Notes under the pieces: model-generated
Database searches by the model: none
What the model was told of the DNA's origin: nothing
Seen by the model: the letters and a program-made list of their open reading frames with translations, nothing else
Part shown: positions 1-7,853 of the stretch, piece after piece
How the letters are laid out: each line of letters starts with the position of its first letter
Numbering within the stretch: the first letter of the stretch is position 1
From: ZC4RG30 sp039929265
Lineage (GTDB): Bacteria > Pseudomonadota > Gammaproteobacteria > Steroidobacterales > Steroidobacteraceae
Assembly: GCA_039929265.1 (NCBI GenBank)
Contig: JBDSRN010000126.1
Span: forward strand, 1 to 19,444
Direction of reading: 5' to 3'
DNA: 19,444 nucleotides
Program-made: the position numbers and the translations under genes

Positions 1-300
1 GGCGGAAAGATCGTACGTGCGCCTCGGCTGATGCACGGGAAAACTTCCAGCATCACGCACGATGGCAAGGGCCTTTTCCAGGGTCTTCCGCTGCCGTGCG
101 AAGTGGGGCGCTATCATTCGCTGATCGCCTCGCCCGAGCACATCCCTGCGGAGCTCGAGATCACCGCGCGTACCGCAGAGAGCGAGATTATGGGCGTGCG
201 GCATCGCGCGCTGCGTGTCGAGGGCGTGCAGTTCCATCCCGAAAGCGTGCTGACGCCGGATGGCCCGCAACTTATGGGAAACTTCCTGCGCGGCACATGA
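1..300 (+). CDS. trpG: Anthranilate synthase component II (glutamine amidotransferase), C-terminal part
   Basis: This is the C-terminal 99 residues of the glutamine amidotransferase subunit that supplies ammonia to TrpE for making anthranilate from chorismate. The reading frame is open from base 1, so the start and the catalytic Cys of the class I triad lie outside the window. The visible part carries the TrpG-typical MHGKTS segment, the RYHSL segment and the VQFHPES motif, which holds the catalytic His and Glu. The stop TGA overlaps the ATG of trpD (ATGA), so the two are probably translationally coupled. A related PabA would look similar, but the trpDCFBA context makes TrpG the better call. 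Some TrpG proteins also serve folate synthesis; nothing here decides that. Confidence 0.95.
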   Translation, partial: GGKIVRAPRLMHGKTSSITHDGKGLFQGLPLPCEVGRYHSLIASPEHIPAELEITARTAESEIMGVRHRALRVEGVQFHPESVLTPDGPQLMGNFLRGT

Positions 301-1337
301 GCACACTCAAAGCATTCCTGGAACGACTGATCGCGCGCGAAGATCTCGCTGCCGATGAAGCTGCACAGTTGCTCACCAGCCTTACTTCGCCCGACGTGTC
401 GCCAGCACTCGCCGGGGCGCTGCTCGTAGCGCTGCGCAGCAAAGGCGAGACTGCGGAGGAACTACGCGGTTTCGCCGCCGCAATGCGCTCGCTCGCGCGC
501 AAGCCCGAAATCGCGAACGTCGCGGGCGCGGTCGACATCGTTGGCACCGGCGGTGATCGCTCCGGCAGCATCAACATCTCCACAGGCGCCTCGCTGCTCG
601 CCGCTGCCGCAGGCTTGCAAGTGGTGAAGCACGGCAATCGCTCGATCTCGAGTCGCGCCGGGAGCGCCGACGTGCTCGAGGCTCTCGGAGTGCCGATGCC
701 GCTGGATGAAGCCGCAGCCGGCGCGTGTTTCGCGCAGCATGGCTTTACGTTTCTATTCGCGCCGTACTATCACCCTGCGATGAAGGCGATCGCACCGGTG
801 CGCGCAGCGCTCGGTGTGCGCACGGTGTTCAACGTGCTCGGTCCGCTGAGCAATCCCGCGGCCCCGCCGTTCCATGTGATCGGCGCATTCAGTCTGCCCA
901 TGGCGCGGCTGATGGCGCAGGCGCTCTGTGCCACCGATATCACACGCGCGTTCGTCGTGCACGGCGCGGGTGGCTGGGACGAGCCGACGCCGGTCGGGCC
1001 GTTCACGCTGCTCGACGTGCGTCCCGGCAGCATCGAAGAGTGCACGCGCTCGGCTAGTGACTACGGCCTCGCCAACTGCAGTCCCGAAGAGCTGGCGGGC
1101 GCGGATGCGCAGCACAACGCGGAGGTGCTGCGACGCGTGCTGCGCGGCGAGGAGCGCGGGGCGCAGCGCGCCGCGCTCGTGCTCAGCGCGGCGCTGGCGC
1201 TGCAGGTCACGGGCGTCGAGCCGGACGCGCGCGCCGCGGCGGCGCGCGCAGGTGCCGCGATCGATTCCGGCGCGGCGGGGCGATTGTTAGCCAATCTCTC
1301 GACACTGGCTTTCGACACGGCAATGGCACGGGCATGA
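297..1337 (+). CDS. trpD: Anthranilate phosphoribosyltransferase
   Basis: TrpD transfers the phosphoribosyl group of PRPP to anthranilate, the second step of tryptophan synthesis. The 346-residue product matches the usual family length (about 340). It shows the PRPP and magnesium binding GTGGD motif at residues 83-87, the INIST segment just after it, KHGNRSISSRAGSAD at about 111-125, and the downstream RTVFNVLGPLSNP motif of the nucleoside phosphorylase-like fold. The frame is open further upstream, but the ATG at 297 overlaps the trpG stop and gives the normal MSTLKAFLERL start, so it was chosen. The 3' end overlaps trpC by four bases. It is a free-standing TrpD, not fused to TrpG. Confidence 0.96.
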   Translation: MSTLKAFLERLIAREDLAADEAAQLLTSLTSPDVSPALAGALLVALRSKGETAEELRGFAAAMRSLARKPEIANVAGAVDIVGTGGDRSGSINISTGASLLAAAAGLQVVKHGNRSISSRAGSADVLEALGVPMPLDEAAAGACFAQHGFTFLFAPYYHPAMKAIAPVRAALGVRTVFNVLGPLSNPAAPPFHVIGAFSLPMARLMAQALCATDITRAFVVHGAGGWDEPTPVGPFTLLDVRPGSIEECTRSASDYGLANCSPEELAGADAQHNAEVLRRVLRGEERGAQRAALVLSAALALQVTGVEPDARAAAARAGAAIDSGAAGRLLANLSTLAFDTAMARA

Positions 1338-2149
1338 ACGGTGATTTCCTCACGCAGATGGCGCAGGCCAGTCGCGGTCGCGTCAACGCGGCGCGCGAAA
1401 TGGCTTCCGATGCAACGCTGATGGTGCGCGCTCTGGCAACACCGCCACCGGTGATGCTGCAGCTGTCCGACCAGGGCTTCGATCTCATCGCCGAAGTGAA
1501 ACTGCGCTCGCCTGCGGTCGGTGCGCTGAAGCCTGCGACCGAAGATCTCGCAGCGCGCGTGGAGAGCTATGCGACCGCCGGTGCGGCGGCAGTATCGATC
1601 CTCACCGAGCCGTCGCATTTCGATGGCACGCTTGCGCATCTGGAACTGGGCGTGCGTGCGCTGGGCGGTCGCATTCCTGCCATGCGCAAGGACTTCCTGG
1701 TCGACCCATACCAGGTCATGGAGGCACGCATCGCCGGTGCCGGTGGGGTGCTCGTCATTTTGCGCATGCTCAATGCCAGGGAGATCGACGCGTTGCTTGA
1801 CTGCGCCGGGCGCCTGGATCTGTTCGTGCTGCTCGAAGCGTTCGATGCGGCGGACATCGAGATCGCCCATCGTCTCGTCGCGCAACGTCGGGGCGAAGAG
1901 CTGCTTGTCGGGGTGAATTGCCGCGACCTGCAGACCCTGCAGGTGGTGCCTGGTCGGCTCGAAGCGCTGGGCAATCTGCTGCCTGACAGCGTGCCGCGTG
2001 TCGCCGAAAGCGGCGTCGCCAATGCCGATGATGCGCGACGCATGGTGGCAGCGGGCTATGATCTGGCCCTGGTGGGCAGTGCCCTCATGACCAGCGAGGA
2101 TCCGTCGCGATTGCTGCGCGAGCTGCTGGCCGCCGGACGCGGGGCGTGA
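1334..2149 (+). CDS. trpC: Indole-3-glycerol phosphate synthase
   Basis: TrpC closes the indole ring, converting 1-(2-carboxyphenylamino)-1-deoxyribulose 5-phosphate to indole-3-glycerol phosphate. The 271-residue product is a single TIM barrel of normal length, not the TrpC-TrpF fusion of enteric bacteria. Residues matching the known active site are all present: Glu54 and Lys56 in AEVK, Ser59, Lys119 in MRKDF, Glu168 in LLEAF, Asn195 in VNCRDL, and Glu225-Ser226-Gly227 in VAESGV. The usual NNRDL segment reads NCRDL here, a mild change next to the substrate-binding Asn. The ATG overlaps the trpD stop (ATGA). A 6-bp gap separates its stop from trpF. Confidence 0.96.
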   Translation: MNGDFLTQMAQASRGRVNAAREMASDATLMVRALATPPPVMLQLSDQGFDLIAEVKLRSPAVGALKPATEDLAARVESYATAGAAAVSILTEPSHFDGTLAHLELGVRALGGRIPAMRKDFLVDPYQVMEARIAGAGGVLVILRMLNAREIDALLDCAGRLDLFVLLEAFDAADIEIAHRLVAQRRGEELLVGVNCRDLQTLQVVPGRLEALGNLLPDSVPRVAESGVANADDARRMVAAGYDLALVGSALMTSEDPSRLLRELLAAGRGA

Positions 2150-2155
2150 CGGCAC

Positions 2156-2734
2156 ATGTGGATCAAGATCTGCGGAATGACCGACGCGACGGCGGTGCAA
2201 TCAGCACTGACGGCCGGCGCGGACGCGATCGGCTTCGTTTTTGCACCATCGCCGCGACGTGTCTCGGCGGAGCACGCGCACACACTCGCGTTGCCCGCGC
2301 GCGGTCGTGCGCTGTGCGTGGCCGTTACCCAGCACCCCGATGCGGAACTGCTGAAGGAGATTCTTGCCGTGTTCGCCCCTGACATCCTGCAGACGGACGT
2401 CGCAGATTTCGCCGCGCTGGATCTGCCCGCAGGCCTGCTGCGCCTGCCCGTGCTGCGCGCCGGCAGCGTGCCACGCAGAGTGCCCGCCGGCCGCTTCCTG
2501 TTCGAAGGCCCGAGCAGCGGCACTGGTCGCGTTGCGGATTGGAGTGTTGCGCACGATCTCGCACGCAAGCACGCGCTGGTACTGGCCGGCGGCCTCAATC
2601 CTGACAACGTCGCCGCCGCCATCGTCGCCGTGCGGCCAGCCGGCGTCGATGTCTCGAGCGGCGTCGAGGCGGCACCGGGTCGCAAGAGTCCCGAAAAGGT
2701 CGCAGCGTTCGTCGCTGCCGCGCGGGCGGCATGA
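2156..2734 (+). CDS. trpF: Phosphoribosylanthranilate isomerase
   Basis: TrpF carries out the Amadori rearrangement of phosphoribosylanthranilate, between the TrpD and TrpC steps. The 192-residue product is a short, single-domain TIM barrel. It begins MWIKICGMTD, which places the catalytic Cys at residue 6, and has AGGLNPDNV (144-152) and GVDVSSGVE (163-171), which bind the phosphate. Two segments differ from the common family pattern. The LQLHG motif reads LQTDV at 78-82. The loop before SGTG carries Glu117 where the general-acid Asp usually lies. Whether that Glu does the same job is inference. The gene sits between trpC and trpB, and its stop overlaps the trpB start (ATGA). Confidence 0.93.
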   Translation: MWIKICGMTDATAVQSALTAGADAIGFVFAPSPRRVSAEHAHTLALPARGRALCVAVTQHPDAELLKEILAVFAPDILQTDVADFAALDLPAGLLRLPVLRAGSVPRRVPAGRFLFEGPSSGTGRVADWSVAHDLARKHALVLAGGLNPDNVAAAIVAVRPAGVDVSSGVEAAPGRKSPEKVAAFVAAARAA

Positions 2735-3978
2735 GCATCTCGGCCAGCGAAGCGAAACGACTGCTAGCCGAGCTCGTCGCAGGTCGGCTCCCCGATGCAC
2801 ACGGGCGATTCGGTCCGTTCGGCGGACGCTACATTCCCGAAACGCTGGTGCCGACGTTCGAACGACTGACGCTCATCATCGAGCAGCACCTCCACGATCC
2901 GGCTTTCCAATCCGAGCTCGCGCTGGAGTTGAAGACCTGGGTCGGCCGGCCCACGGCGCTTACGCATGCGCGTCATCTCAGCGATCGCTGGGGCGCGAAG
3001 GTGTGGCTGAAGCGGGAAGATCTCGCGCATACCGGCGCGCACAAGATCAACAACGCGCTCGGCCAGGCGCTGCTGGCGAAGCGCCTCGGCGCGAAGCGCA
3101 TCGTCGCCGAGACCGGTGCGGGCCAGCACGGCGTCGCAATCGCCGCCGCCTGCGCGCGTGTCGGCATTCCGTGCGCGGTGTACATGGGTGCTGTCGACAT
3201 GGAGCGCCAGGCTCCGAACGTCGGACGCATGAAACTGATGGGCGCCACGGTGGTTCCCGTCACCAGTGGCGATCGCACGCTGCGCGCAGCGATCGACGAA
3301 GCCTTTCGCGCCTGGGTCTCCGATCCCATCAACACTTTCTACTGTCTTGGTTCCGCCGTCGGCCCGCATCCATTCCCGTATCTCGTGCGCGAGCTGCAGG
3401 CAGTGATCGGCCGCGAGGCGCGCAGCCAGATCCTTGAGGCAGAGGGCGCGCTGCCCGATGCCGTCATCGCCTGCGTGGGCGGCGGCTCCAATGCTATCGG
3501 TCTGTTCCATGGCTTCATCGCCGATGCGAGCGTGCAGATTATCGGCGTCGAAGCTGGTGGACGTGGCACCGGTCTCGGTGAGAACGCCGCCACGCTCGCA
3601 ACGGGCAAGCCCGGTGTGCTGCACGGCGCGTACTCTCTGCTGCTGCAAGACGAGAACGGCCAGGTGCAGGAAACGCATTCGGTGTCGGCGGGACTCGACT
3701 ATCCCGGCGTCGGACCCGAGCACGCATTGCTGCGCGACATCGGGCGCGTGAGCTATGAGGCCGCTACCGACGACGAAGCGCTCGCAGCGGTGAAGGAATG
3801 CAGCGAAGCCGAGGGCATCCTGCCTGCGCTCGAAAGCGCGCACGCACTCGTCGGCGCGAAGCGCTGGGCCGCGCAGAATCGCGGTCGCAGCGTGCTCATC
3901 GGCCTCTCCGGGCGTGGTGACAAGGACATGCCGACATTACAGACCACGCTCATCGCGCAGCTGATGGAGCAGAAGTGA
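2731..3978 (+). CDS. trpB: Tryptophan synthase beta chain
   Basis: TrpB is the PLP-dependent subunit that condenses indole with serine to give tryptophan, working in an alpha2-beta2 complex with TrpA. The 415-residue product has the PLP lysine (Lys105) in HTGAHKINNALG, Glu127 in AETGAGQHG, and the cofactor phosphate loop GGGSNA at 250-255. The FGPFGGRYIPETL start of the conserved domain falls at about residue 27, so there is a roughly 20-residue N-terminal extension compared with the E. coli protein. This is a TrpB1-type enzyme, as expected next to trpA. The ATG at 2731 overlaps the trpF stop, and the stop overlaps the GTG of trpA, so coupling is likely on both sides. Confidence 0.97.
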   Translation: MSISASEAKRLLAELVAGRLPDAHGRFGPFGGRYIPETLVPTFERLTLIIEQHLHDPAFQSELALELKTWVGRPTALTHARHLSDRWGAKVWLKREDLAHTGAHKINNALGQALLAKRLGAKRIVAETGAGQHGVAIAAACARVGIPCAVYMGAVDMERQAPNVGRMKLMGATVVPVTSGDRTLRAAIDEAFRAWVSDPINTFYCLGSAVGPHPFPYLVRELQAVIGREARSQILEAEGALPDAVIACVGGGSNAIGLFHGFIADASVQIIGVEAGGRGTGLGENAATLATGKPGVLHGAYSLLLQDENGQVQETHSVSAGLDYPGVGPEHALLRDIGRVSYEAATDDEALAAVKECSEAEGILPALESAHALVGAKRWAAQNRGRSVLIGLSGRGDKDMPTLQTTLIAQLMEQK

Positions 3979-4742
3979 CGAGCGTGCTGCCACGCGACCG
4001 GCTCGCACAGGCAGTTGCCGCCGCCAGGCCGCGCGTCGCCCTGGTCGCGTACCTCACTGCCGGACATCCGCGACTCGTTTCGTTCCGCAACGATGTCGCC
4101 GTGCTTGCCGCCGCTGCGGATGTGGTGGAGATCGGCGTGCCGTTCTCCGATCCGATGGCCGACGGCGTCACCATCCAGCGCTCGAGCGAAGTTGCGCTGA
4201 AGCAGGGCGTGTCGCTGCGCTGGATACTGTCCGAGCTCACTGCGATGCCACGCATGAAGGCGCCGCTGGTGCTGATGAGTTATCTCAATCCGCTGCTCGC
4301 GTATGGCCTCGATGCGCTCGCGCTCGCTGCGGCGAATGCGGGCGTCACCGGCTTCATCGTTCCCGATCTGCCCATCGAAGAGAGCGCGCCGATGCGCGCG
4401 GCGCTCGACAAGCACGGGCTCGCGCTTGTGCAGATGGTCACGCCCGTCACGCCGTTCGCGCGCTTGCAACAGCTGTGCGCCGCCGCGCAGGGTTTCGTAT
4501 ACGCCGTGACGATGACGGGTACCACGGGCAAGAGCGTCAGAGTCCCGCCGGAAACGCGCGAGTATCTGCAGCGCGCCCGCGAGTTCGCGAAGGTGCCCGT
4601 GTGCGCTGGCTTCGGCATCCGTTCGCGCGAGCATGTCGAACTGTTGCAAGGACTGGTCGATGGTGTGATCGTTGGATCCGCTATTGTCGAGACGCTCGAG
4701 AAGGGCGACTCACCCGCCGCCTTGCTCGCGAGTCTGCGCTGA
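3975..4742 (+). CDS. trpA: Tryptophan synthase alpha chain
   Basis: TrpA cleaves indole-3-glycerol phosphate to indole and glyceraldehyde 3-phosphate and passes the indole through a tunnel to TrpB. The 255-residue product is slightly shorter than the usual 265-270. The catalytic Glu52 (VEIGVPFSDP) and Asp63 (MADGVTIQ) are both present, as are VLMSYLNPLLAYG and the GFGIRSREH phosphate-site region. The start is GTG at 3975, which overlaps the trpB stop (GTGA). No ATG is near enough to give a full domain, so GTG is well supported. The stop is followed after 6 bp by an MFS transporter gene on the same strand. Confidence 0.96.
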   Translation: MTSVLPRDRLAQAVAAARPRVALVAYLTAGHPRLVSFRNDVAVLAAAADVVEIGVPFSDPMADGVTIQRSSEVALKQGVSLRWILSELTAMPRMKAPLVLMSYLNPLLAYGLDALALAAANAGVTGFIVPDLPIEESAPMRAALDKHGLALVQMVTPVTPFARLQQLCAAAQGFVYAVTMTGTTGKSVRVPPETREYLQRAREFAKVPVCAGFGIRSREHVELLQGLVDGVIVGSAIVETLEKGDSPAALLASLR

Positions 4743-4748
4743 GATGAC

Positions 4749-5966
4749 GTGAAACCCGCACTTCCGGCGCGAGGCTCCGCACCCACGCTCGGCATGGCGC
4801 TGCTGCTCGCGACGCTGTCGATGGTCAGCCCTCTGTCAATAGATACCTTCTTTCCCTCCTTCCGCGCCATTGCCGCTGAGCTGAATCTTTCCGACTGGGA
4901 GGTGCAGCAGACGATCACAGCTTACCTTGTGCCGTATGCGTGCCTCACCCTCATTCACGGCCCGCTGTCCGATGCACTGGGACGCCGCCGGATGGTGATC
5001 GTGGGCACGATGCTGTACACGCTGGCATCGATCGGCTGCGCTTTCGCGCCGAGCTTCGCGCTGTTGCTCGTCGGTCGTGTATTCCAGGGCATGGCGGCCG
5101 GGGTCGCCCCGACCATCGCGCGCGCAGTGGTTCGCGATCTGTACGACGGTTCGGACGCGCAACGTCTCATGGGCCTCATGATGATGATCTTCTCCATCGC
5201 TCCGGCACTCGGGCCGATCATCGGTGGCTGGCTGCACGTCGCATTCGGCTGGCGCGCGGTGTTCGGCTTCATGGGTTTCGTCGGCGCGGCACTTGTGCTG
5301 GCAAGCTGGCTCGCGTTGCCCGAGACGCATCCGAAGGAAAAGCGCATCCGCTTCCATCCGGGAGAGCTGTTGCGCAGTACGCTGAGTGTCGCGCGTCACG
5401 GTGAATTCATGCTGCTCGCAGTCGCGTGCGGCTGCACGATCGGTGCCGTGCTCGCGTATCTGGGCTCCGCGCCATCCATCGTGCTGGATCAATGGCATCT
5501 TTCCGAGACACAGTTCGCCTGGCTGTTTCTGCCGGTGATCAGCGGCTTCATGCTCGGCTCGTTCCTGTCAAATCGTCTCGCGGGACGCTGGTCGCGTCTC
5601 AGGCAGCTGCGCCTCGGATTCGCATTGCTGATCGGCGGCCCGATTTTCTTCCTCGCGCTCAATGCACTGATGCCGCACCCGCCCATACTTCCGCAGCAGA
5701 TCTACCTGTTCGTCGTCGCTGCCGGCGCACAGTTGATATTTCCCATGCTCACGCTGGAGATGCTGGATCTGTTCCCGAATTCACGCGGCGCCGCCGCGTC
5801 CGTCTCCTCGTTCATCACGCTTGGCTGCGGCAGCATCGTCATGGGCGTTCTCGTACCCGCACTCGATTCGCAGTTGCCAAAGCTCGGAGTGCTGTCACTG
5901 GTGGCTGCGTGCGCCGGCGTGGTGGCATGGAGTCTCGCGCACCGCCGGAAGATTGCCGCCCCATGA
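4749..5966 (+). CDS. MFS drug-resistance transporter, Bcr/CflA family
   Basis: This 405-residue inner-membrane protein has the hydrophobic profile of a 12-helix major facilitator and is probably a proton-driven exporter. The loop between helices 2 and 3 carries MFS motif A (GPLSDALGRRRM, residues 71-82). The segment PTIARAVVRDLYDG after helix 4 and the APALGPIIGGWL helix are typical of the Bcr/CflA (DHA1) branch. The start is GTG at 4749, 6 bp after the trpA stop. An in-frame ATG at 4794 would cut the polar N-terminus and is less likely. The spacing suggests cotranscription with the trp genes. A role in exporting tryptophan or an intermediate would be pure inference, because Bcr/CflA substrates cannot be read from sequence. 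The stop lies at the edge of a terminator. Confidence 0.9.
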   Translation: MKPALPARGSAPTLGMALLLATLSMVSPLSIDTFFPSFRAIAAELNLSDWEVQQTITAYLVPYACLTLIHGPLSDALGRRRMVIVGTMLYTLASIGCAFAPSFALLLVGRVFQGMAAGVAPTIARAVVRDLYDGSDAQRLMGLMMMIFSIAPALGPIIGGWLHVAFGWRAVFGFMGFVGAALVLASWLALPETHPKEKRIRFHPGELLRSTLSVARHGEFMLLAVACGCTIGAVLAYLGSAPSIVLDQWHLSETQFAWLFLPVISGFMLGSFLSNRLAGRWSRLRQLRLGFALLIGGPIFFLALNALMPHPPILPQQIYLFVVAAGAQLIFPMLTLEMLDLFPNSRGAAASVSSFITLGCGSIVMGVLVPALDSQLPKLGVLSLVAACAGVVAWSLAHRRKIAAP

Positions 5967-5994
5967 AAAAAGCCCGCGCGTGAGCGGGGCTTTT
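5966..5994. terminator. Bidirectional intrinsic terminator between the trp/MFS and ubi operons
   Basis: A GC stem (GCCCGC at 5972-5977 against GCGGGGC at 5984-5990, with one bulged G) is flanked by AAAAAA on the left and TTTT on the right. Read on either strand it gives a hairpin followed by a U tract, six U on the - strand and four on the + strand. It starts at the last base of the MFS stop codon and lies downstream of ubiB on the other strand, so it probably ends both converging transcripts. Confidence 0.85.
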
Positions 5995-6014
5995 CGTGGA
6001 CGATGCAGAATCGT

Positions 6015-6221
6015 TCAGGGATTCTCAAGCGCCGAATCCCGGTGCTCTGCGACCTTGCCACCCTCGGACCGGAACATGTCGGCCCAGGTGGTGTTGTAGT
6101 TCTTCGTCGGGCCCTTCGGATCGGGATACCCCTGCTTCTTCACGAGCAGCTCGATCGGTACGGGTTAACGCACCTTCAAGAAGACATCGACGAATCCCTG
6201 CTGACCCGCACGTTCTTCCCC
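6015..6221 (-). pseudogene. Decayed SnoaL/NTF2-like gene, C-terminal remnant
   Basis: Directly after the ubiB stop, in the same reading frame, the - strand reads GEERAGQQGFVDVFLKVR, then a TAA at 6165-6167. It then reads a 49-residue segment with PVPIELLVKKQGYPDPKGP, NYNTTWADMFRSEGGKVAEH and RDSALENP, and a TGA at 6015-6017. The pattern of PDPK, then TTW-DMFR, then GGK-AEH-DSAL is what I recall from the C-terminus of SnoaL-like NTF2-fold proteins, where the usual AEHWD reads AEHRD. Compared with such proteins the N-terminal half is missing, a stop interrupts the frame, and the strand holding the usual EGD segment seems deleted. No start codon would give an intact product. The family call comes from memory of the motif pattern and has not been searched. 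Confidence 0.6.
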
Positions 6222-7853
6222 TTATTGGCGCGAGTCGCGCCAGCTGGTCAACAAGACAATTATCCCGCTCGCCGCGATGATCCATCCAGGCCAGGTCGGC
6301 ACTCGCTGCGCCGCAAGCCACACGATTCCGCCGAGCAGGATCAGCGCGCCCGCGACCATGCGGCTGCCCTCGTTGCCGGTTCTCACCGGCAAGGCATGGA
6401 TCTGAACGCGTGTGCCATCTGTACCTGTTGCGCGGGTCTCCACGCTTCGACGCAGCGCGGTGGGAAGCAGTTCCAGCGCGCGCAGCAGGTCCGGAAGCTG
6501 CTGAACCAGGCGCGCCGCAACAGCGCGCGGATGACGGCGCTCTTCCATCCATTGCCGCAGGATCGGGCTCGCGGTCTTCCAGATGTCGAGTTCGGGATAC
6601 AGCTGGCGCCCGAGCCCCTCGATATTGAACAGCGTCTTCTGCAACAGGATGAGCTGCGGCTGAATCACGGCATCGAAGCGGCGCAGCACCTCGAACAGCC
6701 GCAGCAGCACTACGCCAAACGAGATGTCCTTGAGCGGCTTGTCGAAGATGGGCTCGCAGATCGTTCGGATCGCGGATTCCATTTCATCGACGCGCGCGTT
6801 GGCCGGAACCCATCCCGATTCCACGTGCAGCACCGCGACGCGCCGATAGTCGCGATTGAATACCGCCAGGAAATTCTCGGCGAGATAGTTCTGGTCGCGC
6901 GGATCCAGCGTACCGACGATGCCGAAATCCACTGCCGCATAACGGGGGTTCGAGGGATCTTCCACCAGCACGAAGATGTTGCCCGGATGCATGTCGGCGT
7001 GGAAAAAATTGTGCTGGAACACCTGCGTGAAGAAGATCTCGACGCCGTTTTCCGAGAGCTTGCGGAAATCCGTGCCGAGCGTCCGCAACTTTGCGACATC
7101 GCCGATGGGCACTCCGAAGATGCGCTCCATCACCAGCATGTTGTTGCGGCACAGGTCCCAGTAGATCTCTGGGACGTACAATTGATCCGACAACGCGAAA
7201 TTGCGCTTGAGCTGCGCGGCGTTGGCGGCTTCGCGCATCAGGTCGAGCTCGTCGACGATCGTCTTCTCGTACTCACGGACGATCTCGAGCGGACGCAAAC
7301 GACGCGATTCGACCCAGTAACGCTCGGCCAGTCCCGCGAGCGCATACAACACCTCGACGTCGCGTGCGATCACTTTGTGCATGGCGGGACGCAGCACTTT
7401 GACGATCACGTCACGACCGTCGTGCATCTTCGCGGCGTGCACCTGCGCGATCGACGCGGCGGCGAGCGGTGTCGTTTCGAAGCTCGCGAACACTTCGCGC
7501 AGCGGTTTTCCCAGCGAGGCCTCCACGATCTGACGCGCAAGCGGGCCGGGGAACGGTGGTACGGCGTCCTGGAGTTTCACCAGCTCGTCGGCGATGTCGG
7601 GCGGCAGCAGGTCGCGGCGCGTCGAGATCGCCTGCCCGAACTTCACGAACACCGGGCCGAGCTCTTCGAGCGCGATGCGCAGGCGCTGCCCGCGATTGCC
7701 GCCATGACTGCGCTGGAACCACGTCCAGGGTGAGAGATAGAACAGGAAGCGCAGCGGGCGGTACAGATGCGTGGCGCGCACGAAATCCACCAGCCCGTGC
7801 CGCACGAGCACGCGCTGGATCTCGACCAGGCGCAGCACGACCCGCGCTTTCAC
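6222..7853 (-). CDS. ubiB: Ubiquinone biosynthesis atypical kinase/ATPase UbiB
   Basis: UbiB is a membrane-anchored ABC1/ADCK-type atypical kinase with ATPase activity, needed for aerobic ubiquinone synthesis. The 543-residue product has normal length. It shows the family-specific KxGQ motif (KFGQ, 71-74), the alanine-rich nucleotide loop AAASIAQVHAA (131-141), the ATP-site Lys152, the catalytic-loop motif HADMHPGN (285-292) and the metal-binding VDFG (308-311). Two hydrophobic helices at about 500-540 anchor it in the inner membrane. The start is GTG at 7853, which overlaps the ubiJ stop (GTGA). It ends with a TAA directly followed, in frame, by a degraded SnoaL-like sequence. Confidence 0.96.
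   Translation of the reverse strand: MKARVVLRLVEIQRVLVRHGLVDFVRATHLYRPLRFLFYLSPWTWFQRSHGGNRGQRLRIALEELGPVFVKFGQAISTRRDLLPPDIADELVKLQDAVPPFPGPLARQIVEASLGKPLREVFASFETTPLAAASIAQVHAAKMHDGRDVIVKVLRPAMHKVIARDVEVLYALAGLAERYWVESRRLRPLEIVREYEKTIVDELDLMREAANAAQLKRNFALSDQLYVPEIYWDLCRNNMLVMERIFGVPIGDVAKLRTLGTDFRKLSENGVEIFFTQVFQHNFFHADMHPGNIFVLVEDPSNPRYAAVDFGIVGTLDPRDQNYLAENFLAVFNRDYRRVAVLHVESGWVPANARVDEMESAIRTICEPIFDKPLKDISFGVVLLRLFEVLRRFDAVIQPQLILLQKTLFNIEGLGRQLYPELDIWKTASPILRQWMEERRHPRAVAARLVQQLPDLLRALELLPTALRRSVETRATGTDGTRVQIHALPVRTGNEGSRMVAGALILLGGIVWLAAQRVPTWPGWIIAASGIIVLLTSWRDSRQ

Noticed and set aside
1061..2200. Open frame of about 379 codons on the - strand across trpD and trpC
   Set aside because: It is antisense to two clear trp genes, and its His/Arg/Gln-rich composition is typical of a shadow frame.
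2764..3843. Open frame of about 359 codons on the - strand opposite trpB
   Set aside because: It is a shadow of trpB with no recognisable domain.
6003..7733. Long open frame on the + strand (about 576 codons) opposite ubiB
   Set aside because: It is the antisense shadow of ubiB in GC-rich DNA. Its product has no family features, while the - strand frame has every UbiB motif.
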